DNA of 64,000 nucleotides from Pseudomonas putida (lineage in GTDB: Bacteria > Pseudomonadota > Gammaproteobacteria > Pseudomonadales > Pseudomonadaceae): positions 4,092,501 to 4,156,500 of the forward strand of contig CP124529.1 of the NCBI GenBank assembly GCA_029953615.1, written 5' to 3'. The notes beneath the pieces are model-generated. The model ran no database searches and was not told where the DNA came from. It saw nothing but the letters and a program-made list of their open reading frames with translations. Of this stretch, positions 30,117 through 38,847 are shown one piece after another; positions within the stretch are counted from its first letter, which is position 1, and each line of letters opens with the position of its first letter. A program made the translations under genes and the position numbers.

Positions 30117-30941
30117 ATGGAACTCGATCTCTGGACCCAGAGCCTGGTCACTGCCATGACTGCCCTTTGGACCAAGGTAGCGAACTTCATCCCCAACCTG
30201 TTCGGCGCGCTGGTCGTGGTGCTGCTCGGTTTCGTGGTGGCCAAGCTGCTCGACACGCTGCTGTCCAAACTGCTGGCCAAGTTCGGCCTGGACCGCCTGA
30301 TGGGCGGCACCGGGCTGACCAAGATGCTCGGCCGGGTCGGCATCCAGGTGCCGATCTCGACCCTGGTCGGCAAGATCGTCTACTGGTTCGTGCTGCTCAT
30401 CTTCCTGGTCTCGGCCGCTGAATCGCTGGGCCTGGAGCGCGTGTCGGCAACCCTCGACATGCTCGCCCTGTACCTGCCCAAGGTGTTCGGTGCAGCCCTG
30501 GTGCTGCTGGCCGGCGTGCTGCTGGCCCAGGTGGCCAACGGCCTGGTGCGCGGCGCTGCCGAAGGCATCGGGTTGGAATACTCGGCGGGCCTGGGGCGTA
30601 TTACCCAAGGCTTGGTGATCATCATCAGCATCTCGGTGGCCATCAGCCAGCTGGAGGTGAAAACCGACCTGCTCAACCATGTGATCGTGATCGGGCTGAT
30701 TACCGTTGGTCTGGCCGTTGCGCTGGCAATGGGCTTGGGTAGCCGCGAAATCGCCGGGCAGATCCTGGCCGGCATCTACGTGCGCGAGCTGTACCAGGTG
30801 GGCCAGCAGGTGCGGATTGGAGAGGTCGAAGGACATATCGAGGAAATCGGTACGGTCAAGACGACGCTGCTGACCGATGATGGCGAACTGGTGTCGCTGT
30901 CCAACCGCGAGCTGCTTGAACAGCGCGTCAATAGCCGCTAA
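30117..30941 (+). CDS. cmpX: CmpX, small-mechanosensitive-channel-like membrane protein
   Basis: A 274-residue inner-membrane protein with several hydrophobic segments (LFGALVVVLLGFVVAKLL; IVYWFVLLIFLVSAAESL; LPKVFGAALVLLAGVLLAQV; GLVIIISISVAISQL; IGLITVGLAVALAMGLG) and a C-terminal soluble beta region (VRIGEVEGHIEEIGTVKTTL). The topology and tail resemble MscS-related TM-helix proteins. In P. aeruginosa CmpX influences SigX activity and envelope stress responses. ATG 30117 is preferred over the TTG at 30111. Confidence 0.9.
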   Translation: MELDLWTQSLVTAMTALWTKVANFIPNLFGALVVVLLGFVVAKLLDTLLSKLLAKFGLDRLMGGTGLTKMLGRVGIQVPISTLVGKIVYWFVLLIFLVSAAESLGLERVSATLDMLALYLPKVFGAALVLLAGVLLAQVANGLVRGAAEGIGLEYSAGLGRITQGLVIIISISVAISQLEVKTDLLNHVIVIGLITVGLAVALAMGLGSREIAGQILAGIYVRELYQVGQQVRIGEVEGHIEEIGTVKTTLLTDDGELVSLSNRELLEQRVNSR

Positions 30942-31029
30942 CCGCACAAAGCTGTTAATGTATGCCGCCGCGAAAATCGACCCACGGGGTCGCGCGGCGA
31001 CATTGACCTGACTGTCGGCCAGATCCGTT

Positions 31030-31620
31030 TTGAATAAAGTTCATTCGCCGCCCATGCGTTATGACCCCCGCGAGCTCACCGACGAAGAGTTGGTGGCGCG
31101 TTCGCATGAGGAGCTATTCCACGTTACCCGCGCCTATGAAGAGCTCATGCGGCGCTACCAGCGGACCCTGTTCAACGTCTGTGCACGTTACCTGGGGAAC
31201 GACCGTGACGCGGACGATGTCTGTCAGGAAGTCATGCTGAAAGTGCTGTACGGGCTGAAGAACTTCGAGGGTAAGTCCAAGTTCAAGACCTGGCTCTACA
31301 GCATCACCTACAACGAATGCATTACCCAGTACCGCAAGGAGCGCCGTAAACGCCGGTTGATGGATGCCTTGAGTCTGGACCCTGTGGAAGAGGCGTCCGA
31401 AGACAAGGCTCCCAAGCCAGAAGAAAAAGGCGGGCTGGACAAGTGGCTGGTGCATGTGAACCCGATTGACCGGGAAATCCTGGTGCTGCGATTTGTCGCA
31501 GAGCTGGAATTTCAGGAAATTGCCGACATCATGCACATGGGCCTGAGCGCAACGAAAATGCGCTACAAGCGCGCGCTAGACAAGCTTCGGGAGAAATTTG
31601 CCGGCCTTGATGAAACTTAG
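31030..31620 (+). CDS. sigX: ECF sigma factor SigX
   Basis: A 196-residue ECF sigma factor nearly identical in outline to P. aeruginosa SigX. Region 2 is seen in RYQRTLFNVCARYLGNDRDA, DDVCQEVMLKVLYGLKNFEG and KFKTWLYSITYNECITQYRK; region 4 in NPIDREILVLRFVAELEFQE followed by IADIMHMGLSATKMRYKRAL. The start is the TTG at 31030 (MNKVHSPPMRYDPRELTDEE), where the family begins; an ATG at 31054 would cut into conserved sequence. SigX drives oprF and membrane-lipid genes and responds to envelope disturbance. oprF follows 111 bp downstream. Confidence 0.95.
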   Translation: MNKVHSPPMRYDPRELTDEELVARSHEELFHVTRAYEELMRRYQRTLFNVCARYLGNDRDADDVCQEVMLKVLYGLKNFEGKSKFKTWLYSITYNECITQYRKERRKRRLMDALSLDPVEEASEDKAPKPEEKGGLDKWLVHVNPIDREILVLRFVAELEFQEIADIMHMGLSATKMRYKRALDKLREKFAGLDET

Positions 31621-31731
31621 TGGCCTGCAAATATCTCTAACGAACCGGCGAGTTCTGCTAGACTTGCCGTCGAGTTGTCCCCCTTGTTTGTGGTGGGACT
31701 GCTTAACTATCACCAGATGGGGATTTAACGG

Positions 31732-32769
31732 ATGAAATTGAAAAACACCTTGGGCTTGGCCATTGGCTCGCTCGTCGCTGCTACTTCCTTCGGCGTTCTG
31801 GCTCAAGGCCAAGGCGCTGTGGAAATCGAAGGCAACGTTACCAAGCAGTACTACGACAGCGAACGTAACTTCAAGAACGACGGCACCAATCCTGGTGTTC
31901 GCCTGGGCTACTTCCTGACCGACGACGTTTCCCTGGACCTCGGCTACAACGAGACCCACAACGCGCGTGGTGAAGTCTTCAACAAAGACATCAAAGGTTC
32001 CAAGGCCAAGCTCGACGCTACCTACCACTTCGGTACCGTGGGCGACGCTCTGCGTCCATACGTTTCCGCCGGTTTCGCTCACGAGAGCCTGGGCCAGGCC
32101 ACTCGTAGCGGCCGCGACCACTCCACCTTCGCCAACGTTGGCGCTGGCGCCAAGTGGTACATCACCGACATGTTCTTCGCCCGTGCCGGCGTAGAAGCCA
32201 TGTACAACATCGACAACGGCAACACCGAGTGGGGTCCGACCGTTGGTGTTGGTCTGAACTTCGGCGGTAGCCCGAAGCAAGCTGAAGTCGCTCCGGCTCC
32301 AGTTGCCGAAGTGTGCTCCGACTCCGACAACGACGGCGTTTGCGACAACGTCGACAAGTGCCCTGACACCCCGGCCAACGTTACCGTTGACGCTGATGGC
32401 TGCCCGGCTGTTGCCGAAGTCGTTCGCGTTGAGCTGGACGTCAAGTTCGACTTCGACAAGTCGGTCGTCAAGCCAAACAGCTACGGCGACATCAAGAACC
32501 TGGCTGACTTCATGAAGCAGTACCCACAGACCACCACCACCGTGGAAGGTCACACTGACTCCGTCGGCCCAGACGCTTACAACCAGAAGCTGTCCGAGCG
32601 TCGTGCCAACGCTGTCAAGCAGGTCCTGACCCAGCAGTACGGCGTTGAATCCAGCCGTGTTGACTCGGTTGGCTACGGCGAAACCCGTCCGGTTGCCGAC
32701 AACGCCACCGAAGAAGGCCGCGCTATCAACCGTCGCGTTGAAGCTCAGGTAGAAGCCCAGGCCAAGTAA
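31732..32769 (+). CDS. oprF: Major outer-membrane porin OprF
   Basis: A 345-residue OmpA-family porin. It has a signal peptide (MKLKNTLGLAIGSLVAATSF ending near GVLA), an N-terminal beta-barrel (about 25-185), a Cys-rich linker with CSDSDNDGVCDNVDKCPDTP and a later Cys, and a C-terminal OmpA-like peptidoglycan-binding domain (SYGDIKNLADFMKQ ... VEGHTDSVGPDAYNQKLSER). It provides non-specific permeability and ties the outer membrane to the cell wall. Codon use is strongly biased to C-ending and GTT/GCT codons, as expected of a very highly expressed gene. The 5' region (31621-31731) should hold both housekeeping and SigX promoters; I did not resolve them. Confidence 0.97.
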   Translation: MKLKNTLGLAIGSLVAATSFGVLAQGQGAVEIEGNVTKQYYDSERNFKNDGTNPGVRLGYFLTDDVSLDLGYNETHNARGEVFNKDIKGSKAKLDATYHFGTVGDALRPYVSAGFAHESLGQATRSGRDHSTFANVGAGAKWYITDMFFARAGVEAMYNIDNGNTEWGPTVGVGLNFGGSPKQAEVAPAPVAEVCSDSDNDGVCDNVDKCPDTPANVTVDADGCPAVAEVVRVELDVKFDFDKSVVKPNSYGDIKNLADFMKQYPQTTTTVEGHTDSVGPDAYNQKLSERRANAVKQVLTQQYGVESSRVDSVGYGETRPVADNATEEGRAINRRVEAQVEAQAK

Positions 32770-32787
32770 TTGGTTTGAAGCTTCATG

Positions 32788-32815
32788 AAAAACCCGGCCT
32801 CGGCCGGGTTTTTCT
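32788..32815 (+). terminator. Intrinsic terminator of oprF
   Basis: Stem AACCCGGC with GCCGGGTT and loop CTCG (32791-32810), preceded by AAA and followed by TTTCTTT. Confidence 0.9.
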
Positions 32816-32841
32816 TTGCCTGGGATTTGTGTCACTTGTGA

Positions 32842-32874
32842 CGGCCTCTTCGCGGGTAAACCCGCGAAGGGGCC
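32842..32874. repeat. Short REP remnant
   Basis: A compact hairpin-forming element, GGCCTCTTCGCGGG then its near-complement CCCGCGAAGGGGCC, between the convergent oprF and cobA genes. It looks like one REP with the CTCCCACAGG tail missing. Confidence 0.7.
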
Positions 32875-32889
32875 AGATGAGGCACCCTA

Positions 32890-33630
32890 TCATCCAGCAA
32901 TTGCCACAAGGTCCCGAGCCACCTGCTCTCCAACCACCTCCCCAATCACCACTATCGCCGGGCTACGCAAGCCAAACCCGCGCGCATCCTCGACCATACC
33001 CCGCACATCGCTCCTGCACTCCCGCTGCTGCGGCAACGAGGCATTTTCGATCATCGCCACCGGCGTCGCCGCTGCCATGCCCCCTTCAAGCAACCCTTGG
33101 CGCACCTGCTCCAGCCTGGCCACGCCCATGTACACCACCAGCGTCGTGCCGCCCTGGGCCAAGGCCGCCCAGTTCAGCTCGCTGTCGTCCTGGGTATGAG
33201 CGGTGACCAGCGTCACGCCCCGGCTCACACCCCGTGAGGTCAGGGAAATCCCGCATTGCGTGGCGCCAGCCAGGCCGGCGGTGATGCCGTTGACCACTTC
33301 CACCTCGATACCATGCCCCTGCAACCACAGCGCCTCCTCACCGCCACGGCCGAAGATGCACGGGTCGCCGCCCTTGAGCCGTACCACGCAGCGCCCTTGC
33401 CGCGCATGGCGCAGCATCAGGCGCTGGATGAACGCCTGCGGCGTGGAGCGGCAGCCGCCGCGCTTGCCCACGGCAATCACCCGGGCCTGTGGGCAATGCG
33501 CCAGCAGCGCCGGGTTGACCAGGTCGTCGATCATCACCACGGCGGCTTGCTGCAAGGCGCGCACAGCCTTGAGGGTGAGCAGTTCGGGGTCACCAGGGCC
33601 GGCACCAACCAGCCAGACTTTTGCATTCAT
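32890..33630 (-). CDS. cobA: Uroporphyrinogen-III C-methyltransferase (SUMT)
   Basis: A 246-residue SAM-dependent methyltransferase converting uroporphyrinogen III to precorrin-2, the branch point to sirohaem and cobalamin. Family motifs include VWLVGAGPGDPELLTLKAVR, VRLKGGDPCIFGRGGEEA and VTAHTQDD...NWAALAQGGTTLVVYMG. It is the last gene of the nas cluster, which makes sense because assimilatory nitrite reductase needs sirohaem. It lies 27 bp after the kinase gene and is convergent with oprF. Confidence 0.94.
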   Translation of the reverse strand: MNAKVWLVGAGPGDPELLTLKAVRALQQAAVVMIDDLVNPALLAHCPQARVIAVGKRGGCRSTPQAFIQRLMLRHARQGRCVVRLKGGDPCIFGRGGEEALWLQGHGIEVEVVNGITAGLAGATQCGISLTSRGVSRGVTLVTAHTQDDSELNWAALAQGGTTLVVYMGVARLEQVRQGLLEGGMAAATPVAMIENASLPQQRECRSDVRGMVEDARGFGLRSPAIVVIGEVVGEQVARDLVAIAG

Positions 33631-33657
33631 CAGGTTTTCCTCATCGGCAAGGCGCGT

Positions 33658-35328
33658 TCAGCCCTTGAGCAGGGTGAGCAGCAGTATCAGGTTGAACAGC
33701 AAGGACAGCAGGGCCAGGGTGCGCCAGACCTTCAACGGCTCGCGCTCCAGCAACGGCCGTGGCCGGCTGGGCAGTTCCTGGCGGTCGCCCCGTTCGAGCA
33801 GCAGCAGCCAATGTTCCGCGGTTTCGAAGCGCTGCGCCGGGTCGGCGGCCAGCGCCTGCTGCAGGTTATGCTGCAGCCATTCCGGCAGGTCGGGGCGGTA
33901 GCGCGCGGCGTTGACCGGCTGGCCAAAGCGCGGGCGCTGGAAGGCCTCCACCTCGCCGTACGGGTAGTGACCGGTAAGCAGGTGATAGAGCGTCACGCCC
34001 ACGGCATACAGGTCCTGGCGTGGGCTGGGCGGCTGGCCGTCGAACGCTTCCGGGGCAATGTATGTCGGTGTGCCCGGCAACTCGTGCAGCGGGTCTTCGG
34101 ACAGGCCCGGGCAGTAGGCCAGGCCGAAGTCCAGCAGGCGCAGCTGGCCATCGCTGCCCAGGTGCAGGTTGTCTGGCTTGATGTCGCGGTGCAGCAGGTT
34201 GCGCCGGTGCAGTACGCCGACTGCCTGCAGCAATTGCCTGGCCAGCTCCAGCCACTGCGGCATGGGCAGCGGGCCATGTTCGGCCAGAAGCGCCGCCAGG
34301 CTCTGGCCGGGGTATTCGCGCATCACATAGTACAGGTGCTGGCGCTGGCTGGCGGCGTGCAACTCGGGAAAGTGCCGACCCGCGACCCGGCGCAGGAACC
34401 ATTCCTCCAGCAACAGCCCTTGCGCCGCGCCAGGCTCCCGCTCGCGTGCGGCGGGCAGGGTCTTCAGCAGCCAGGCCTGGCCCTGGCCATCGCGTACCCG
34501 GTACAGCAACGACTGGCGGCTGTGCGACAGCAGCTTTTCGGTTTGCCAGCCATCGATGACCTGGCCCTCACGCAGCGGGCCGGGCACCGGCCAATGCTGC
34601 AGCTGTGCCAGGGTGTCGCCCAGGTTGGCCGTGCCCAGATGTTCGACCTGCACCAGCAAGGCACTGGCATTGTCCTGGCTGCCGTTGAGGTGCGCGCTGG
34701 CGACCAGGGTGTCGACTGCCAGTTGCAGGTCGGGTTGCTCGCGCAGCACCGCCTGGATGTGCTGGTCGCCCAGGCTGGCCCATACGCCATCGCTCAGCAG
34801 CAGAAAGCACTCGCCCGGTTGCAGCTCGCCTTCCAGATAATCCACCAGCAGGTGCTGGTCCAGGCCCAGTGCACGCTTGAGTACATGCTGCATGCCCGGC
34901 TGGTCCCATACATGGTCTTCGCTCAGGCATTGCAAGTGCCCAGCGTGCCAGCGGTACACGCGGCAATCGCCTACATGTGCCAGGGTGAAGCGCCGGCCAC
35001 GCAGCACCAGCGCGCTGAGGGTGGTCAATAGTGGTTGGCCACTGCCTTGGGCGCGCAACCAGCGGTTCTGCGCCAGCAGCAGGCGGTCGAGTGCCTGGGC
35101 CACGCTCCAGGTCGCAGGGGTGGCGTAATAGTCCAGGGCCAGCGCCTGCAGGCTGGCACGGGCTGCCAGGCCGCCATCGGCACATTGGCTGACGCCGTCG
35201 GCGAGGGCGAACAGGTAGCCCTTGCTGGCGGCCAGCTCCGGCGCCGGGGTAACCAGGCGCAGGGCGTCCTGGTTTTCCTCGCGTGGCCCGGTGGCGCTGG
35301 CCTGGGCAAAGTTCAGTTGCAGGCTCAT
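33658..35328 (-). CDS. PP2C phosphatase-Ser/Thr kinase fusion, membrane-anchored
   Basis: A 556-residue bifunctional signalling protein. Residues about 1-240 form a PP2C phosphatase with all metal-binding motifs (GPREENQDA, FALADGVSQ, VGDCRVYR, LLLSDGVWASL, SQDNAS). Residues about 255-525 form a Hanks-type kinase with the Lys in AWLLKTLPAA, catalytic HRDIKPDNLHL, LLDFGLAYCPG and GTPTYIAPEAF, but I see no glycine-rich loop before the Lys. A single C-terminal helix (LALLSLLFNLILLLTLL) anchors it. It lies between nasA and cobA in the same direction, as in P. aeruginosa PA1782, so it probably adjusts nitrate assimilation; its target is unknown. Confidence 0.9.
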   Translation of the reverse strand: MSLQLNFAQASATGPREENQDALRLVTPAPELAASKGYLFALADGVSQCADGGLAARASLQALALDYYATPATWSVAQALDRLLLAQNRWLRAQGSGQPLLTTLSALVLRGRRFTLAHVGDCRVYRWHAGHLQCLSEDHVWDQPGMQHVLKRALGLDQHLLVDYLEGELQPGECFLLLSDGVWASLGDQHIQAVLREQPDLQLAVDTLVASAHLNGSQDNASALLVQVEHLGTANLGDTLAQLQHWPVPGPLREGQVIDGWQTEKLLSHSRQSLLYRVRDGQGQAWLLKTLPAAREREPGAAQGLLLEEWFLRRVAGRHFPELHAASQRQHLYYVMREYPGQSLAALLAEHGPLPMPQWLELARQLLQAVGVLHRRNLLHRDIKPDNLHLGSDGQLRLLDFGLAYCPGLSEDPLHELPGTPTYIAPEAFDGQPPSPRQDLYAVGVTLYHLLTGHYPYGEVEAFQRPRFGQPVNAARYRPDLPEWLQHNLQQALAADPAQRFETAEHWLLLLERGDRQELPSRPRPLLEREPLKVWRTLALLSLLFNLILLLTLLKG

Positions 35329-35337
35329 GGCTATGCC

Positions 35338-36549
35338 TCAGACGCGCGCCGCAGTAACCGCAGCCGAGCCCCAGGTGGTGCGCCAGCGCTGTTTCACGCC
35401 GTGCAGGCCGAACCAGGCCAGCAAGCCCAGGCTGGCGAACAGCCACAGCCCCAGCTGGTAGTCACCGGTGTGCTGCTTGATGGTGCCAAGCCCGGCGGCC
35501 AACAGGAAGCCGCCGATGCCGCCGGCCATGCCGATCAGCCCGGTCATCACGCCGATCTCCTGGCGGAAGCGTTGCGGCACCAGCTGGAACACTGCGCCAT
35601 TGCCGGCTCCCAGGCCGAGCATGGCGCTGACGAACAGGGCCAGTGCGGCGGCGGCACCGGGCAGGTTGAAGCCGACCGCGGCGATGCAGATGGCCGCCAC
35701 GCTGTACATGCCCAGCAGCGTGCGGATACCGCCGAAGCGGTCGGCCAGGGCGCCGCCGAGTGGGCGCATCAGGCTGCCGGCGAATACGCAGGCAGCGGTG
35801 TAGTAGCCGGCGGTGACCGGGCTCAGGCCATACTGGTCGCTGAAATAGCCGGGCAGGGCGCTGGCCAGGCCGATGAAGCCGCCGAAGGTGACGCTGTAGA
35901 AGAACATGAACCACCAGCTGTCACGGTCGCCCAGGGCCTTGAGGTAGTCGGCCATGGCTTTTGGCTTGGGCCGCTGCGGGGCATTGCGTGCCAGCAGGGC
36001 GAACACCACAAGGGCCAGCGACAGCGGGATCAGCGCAAAGCCGAACACATTGTGCCAGCCAAAGCCCGCAGCCAGCGCCGGGGCCAGCAGGGCGGCGAAC
36101 ACTGTGCCGGAGTTGCCGGCACCGGCAATGCCCATGGCTTTGCCTTGATGCTGAGGTGGGTACCACTGCGAGGCCAGTGGCAGTGACACGGCGAACGAAG
36201 CGCCGGCAAAGCCGAGGAAAACGCCTAGCAGCAGCGCTTGTTCATAGCTGTGTACGCCCAGGTGCCAGGCAGCGGCGAGGGCGACAATGACCACTACCTG
36301 GCCGATCAGCCCGGCGGTTTTGGGCGACAGGCGGTCCACCAGCACGCCCATGGCAAAGCGCAGGACCGCCCCGGCCAGGATCGGTGTGGCCACCATCAGG
36401 CCCCGTTGTTGTGCACTCAGCTGCAGATCGGCGGCAATCTGCACCGCCAGTGGGCCAAGCAGGTACCAGACCATGAAGCTGAGGTCGAAGTACAGGAACG
36501 CGGCGAACAGCGTGGGCACATGCCCGGATTTCCAGAAGCTGGTACTCAT
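35338..36549 (-). CDS. nasA: Nitrate/nitrite transporter, NNP family (NasA)
   Basis: A 403-residue MFS transporter with about 12 membrane segments. The nitrate-signature regions are visible as AGAGNSGTVFAALLAPALAA and LGAGNGAVFQLVPQRF, and MVWYLLGPLAVQIAADL is typical of the first helix. It imports nitrate for assimilation. The start is ATG 36549 (MSTSFWKSGHVPTL), preceded by GAGTGAGG. The upstream leader holds a terminator-like hairpin (36583-36632), consistent with control by the antiterminator NasT encoded just upstream. Confidence 0.92.
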   Translation of the reverse strand: MSTSFWKSGHVPTLFAAFLYFDLSFMVWYLLGPLAVQIAADLQLSAQQRGLMVATPILAGAVLRFAMGVLVDRLSPKTAGLIGQVVVIVALAAAWHLGVHSYEQALLLGVFLGFAGASFAVSLPLASQWYPPQHQGKAMGIAGAGNSGTVFAALLAPALAAGFGWHNVFGFALIPLSLALVVFALLARNAPQRPKPKAMADYLKALGDRDSWWFMFFYSVTFGGFIGLASALPGYFSDQYGLSPVTAGYYTAACVFAGSLMRPLGGALADRFGGIRTLLGMYSVAAICIAAVGFNLPGAAAALALFVSAMLGLGAGNGAVFQLVPQRFRQEIGVMTGLIGMAGGIGGFLLAAGLGTIKQHTGDYQLGLWLFASLGLLAWFGLHGVKQRWRTTWGSAAVTAARV

Positions 36550-36582
36550 CGAACACCTCACTCGGCAATGCAACGGAACGAA

Positions 36583-36632
36583 AAAGACGCCGCCACCCGC
36601 TCCACGTGGGTGGAGGGGAGAGCGACGTCTTT
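36583..36632 (-). terminator. Terminator hairpin in the nasA leader (antitermination site)
   Basis: Read on the minus strand, AAAGACGTCGC pairs with GCGGCGTCTTT (one G-T pair), enclosing a GC-rich inner stem, and is followed by TTTTTCG. It stands about 35 bases before the nasA start, inside the leader after nasT. Leader terminators of this kind are read through when the ANTAR protein NasT is free of NasS. Confidence 0.8.
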
Positions 36633-36721
36633 GTCGGGATTTAAGTGGGGCAACCGCCGTTGGCTACCGGTGCACTAACCTCAGCAAGAGCCGGGCCAAC
36701 TCTCTGTGATGCAGTTCCTTT

Positions 36722-36764
36722 GCAGGAGCGGCCTTGTGTCGCGATGGGCTGCGTGAAGCAGGCC
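36722..36764. repeat. Single REP (GGAGCGGCCTTGTGTCGCGA type)
   Basis: One unpaired copy of the same family as at 8802-8918, ending against the nasT stop codon and preceding the nasA leader structures. Confidence 0.75.
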
Positions 36765-36765
36765 G

Positions 36766-37341
36766 CTAGCCCAACATCTCATGCATGGCAATGATCTGCT
36801 CGGCCACCTGGATCAGCTTCTGCTGCCGGCTCATGGCCTGGCGGCGCATCAGGGTGTAGGCCTGTTCTTCGTTGCAGTCCTTCATCTTCATCAGCAAACC
36901 CTTGGCCTGTTCGATGCGCTTGCGCTCGGCCAGTTGCTGGTCACGCGCAAGCAGCTGCGCCTTCAGCGCCTGGTCACTTTCGAAGCGGGCCATGGCCACA
37001 TCCAGGATCGGCTGCAGCCGCGCGGCATGGATGCCTTCGACGATGTAGGCACTGACCCCCGCCTGGATCGCCTGGCGCATCACTCCGGGGTCGTGCTCGT
37101 CGGTGAACAGCACGATCGGCCGCGGTTGGTCACGGCTGACCAGCACCACCTGTTCCATCACATCGCGGTCCGGTGAATCGGTATCGATCAGCACCACGTC
37201 CGGGCGCACCGTTTCCACGCACGCGGGCAGGTCGATGGTCAGGCCAGGGGCTTCTATGACCTCGAAGCCGGCCTCGCTCAAGGCCGCCTTGAGGCGGCCG
37301 AGTTTGCTCTGGGTGTCGTCGATCAGCAGTATGCGCAACAT
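36766..37341 (-). CDS. nasT: Nitrate-responsive ANTAR antiterminator NasT
   Basis: A 191-residue two-domain regulator. The N-terminal receiver-like domain (RILLIDDTQSKLGRLKAALS; DVVLIDTDSPDRD) lacks the usual switch Lys (AYIVEGI where a K is expected), fitting control by protein binding rather than phosphorylation. The C-terminal ANTAR RNA-binding domain is ERKRIEQAKGLLMKMKDCNE then EQAYTLMRRQAMSRQQKLIQ. NasT binds leader RNA and prevents termination upstream of nasA when nitrate releases it from NasS. nasS lies 12 bp upstream. Confidence 0.95.
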   Translation of the reverse strand: MLRILLIDDTQSKLGRLKAALSEAGFEVIEAPGLTIDLPACVETVRPDVVLIDTDSPDRDVMEQVVLVSRDQPRPIVLFTDEHDPGVMRQAIQAGVSAYIVEGIHAARLQPILDVAMARFESDQALKAQLLARDQQLAERKRIEQAKGLLMKMKDCNEEQAYTLMRRQAMSRQQKLIQVAEQIIAMHEMLG

Positions 37342-37353
37342 GAACGGTCCCCC

Positions 37354-38568
37354 TCACGCGCCGACACGGGTATCAGGCAGGTCGCCCAGCGCATGCAGGC
37401 GGAAACTGCGGGCATATCCGTAGGGGTCGCTGCCATCCCAACGGCTGCCGTCGATCAACAGGCTGCTGCGCATCGGCTGCTCGGGGCAGGCCACGCCGAG
37501 GCTTTGTGCCGCCTCGCCATACAACGCCAGCTGCTGGACCTGGCGGGCCACGCCGAGGTAGTCGGGGTCTTCGCGCAGCAGGCCCCAGCGGCGGAACTGG
37601 GTCATGAACCACATGCCGTCGGACAGGTACGGCAGGTTGGCCCGTCCGTGGTCGTGCAGGCGCAAGGCGTGCGGGTCTTGCCAGTGGTTGCCCAAGCCAT
37701 CGTGATAGCTGCCGAGCAGGCGCGGTTCGATACTCGCCAGCGGGGTGTTCAGGTAGGCGCTACCGCTGAGCAGTTGCGCAGTGCTGCGGCGGTTTTCCGG
37801 GCTTTGCTCGATGAAGCGGCTGGCGGCGAGGACCGCCTTGACCAGCGCGCGGGCACTGTTGGGGTATTGTTCGGCAAAGGCGCGGGCGCAAGCCAGGACC
37901 TTTTCCGGGTGGTCCGGCCAGATCGATTGGCTGGTGGCCAAGGTGAAGCCCTGGCCGGTGGCCACAGCGTCGGCAGCCCAAGGTTCGCCCACGCAGAAAC
38001 CGTCGATGCGCCCGGCCTGGATATGCGCGGCCATTTGTGCCGGGGGCACCACCACGCTGTCGACGTCGCGCAACGGGTGGATGCCCTGGCTGGCCAGCCA
38101 GTAATACAGCCACATGGCGTGGGTGCCGGTGGGGAAGGTCTGGGCGAAGGTGAGGCGTGCGCCACGCTGGTGCACCAGTTGCGCCAGTGCTTCAGGGTTG
38201 GTCACGCCTTTGCGCTGCAAGACCGGGGACAGGTTTATGGCCTGGGCGTTCTGGTTCAGCCCCATGAGCACGGCCATGGCGCTGGCCGGTACACCGCCGA
38301 TGCCCAGGTGCACGGCGTAGACCAGGCCATACAGGCAATGCGCGGCATCCAGTTCGCCGCTGACCAGCTTGTCGCGCAGCCCGGCCCAGGAGCCCTGGCG
38401 CTTGAGGTTGAGGGTAAGGCCATGCTGCTGGGCGAAGCCCTGGGTGGCGGCGACTACCACCGAGGCGCAGTCGGTCAGGGCCATGTAGCCGATGTTCAGG
38501 CTGGGCTTTTCCGGGGCATCGCTGCCGTTGACCCAGGCCAGGGGCGTTGCTCGGGGTACAGTGTTCAC
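37354..38568 (-). CDS. nasS: Nitrate sensor NasS (NrtA-like binding protein)
   Basis: A 404-residue cytoplasmic relative of the nitrate-binding proteins NrtA/CmpA, recognised by LNIGYMALTDCASVVVAATQ, HCLYGLVYAVHLGIGGVPAS, GFCVGEPWAADAVATGQG and the C-terminal SSLLIDGSRWDGSDPYGYAR. It has no signal peptide, as expected for NasS rather than a transporter component. It sequesters NasT when nitrate and nitrite are absent. The start is GTG 38568 with AGGAA five bases upstream; the frame runs further into a REP element, which is not coding. It heads the nas cluster. Confidence 0.93.
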   Translation of the reverse strand: MNTVPRATPLAWVNGSDAPEKPSLNIGYMALTDCASVVVAATQGFAQQHGLTLNLKRQGSWAGLRDKLVSGELDAAHCLYGLVYAVHLGIGGVPASAMAVLMGLNQNAQAINLSPVLQRKGVTNPEALAQLVHQRGARLTFAQTFPTGTHAMWLYYWLASQGIHPLRDVDSVVVPPAQMAAHIQAGRIDGFCVGEPWAADAVATGQGFTLATSQSIWPDHPEKVLACARAFAEQYPNSARALVKAVLAASRFIEQSPENRRSTAQLLSGSAYLNTPLASIEPRLLGSYHDGLGNHWQDPHALRLHDHGRANLPYLSDGMWFMTQFRRWGLLREDPDYLGVARQVQQLALYGEAAQSLGVACPEQPMRSSLLIDGSRWDGSDPYGYARSFRLHALGDLPDTRVGA

Positions 38569-38668
38569 AAGGTTCCTCGCCCGTACTGATAAGGCAGTGG
38601 GCTTTTCCGGTGCAACCGATGTGCCACCTGACAGCAGCACTGTGGAGCAACTGCCTTGTGCCGCCTGC

Positions 38669-38770
38669 ACTGGCCTCATCGCCGGCAAGCCGGCTCCCAC
38701 AGGTACAGCACAGGTTTCAGCCCTTGTGTTGTACCTGTGGGAGCCGGCTTGCCGGCGATGAGGCCAGTGC
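38669..38770. repeat. Inverted REP pair (CCTCATCGCCGGCAAGCCGGCTCCCAC type)
   Basis: Arms at about 38669-38703 and 38734-38770 lie between the divergent nasS and pyrD genes. The complementary arms could form a long cruciform. Divergent placement is unusual for REPs, most of which here lie at gene ends. Confidence 0.9.
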
Positions 38771-38847
38771 AGGCCCACGATTTGCTGTCATGCCGGCCCC
38801 GCGCTGGCTATAATCGCCCCCTCATTCACCCCGAGCCTTGCCCGCCC

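Noticed and set aside
38569..38778. N-terminal extension of NasS by about 70 residues
   Set aside because: The added frame translates a REP element; GTG 38568 has a good ribosome binding site and matches the family start.
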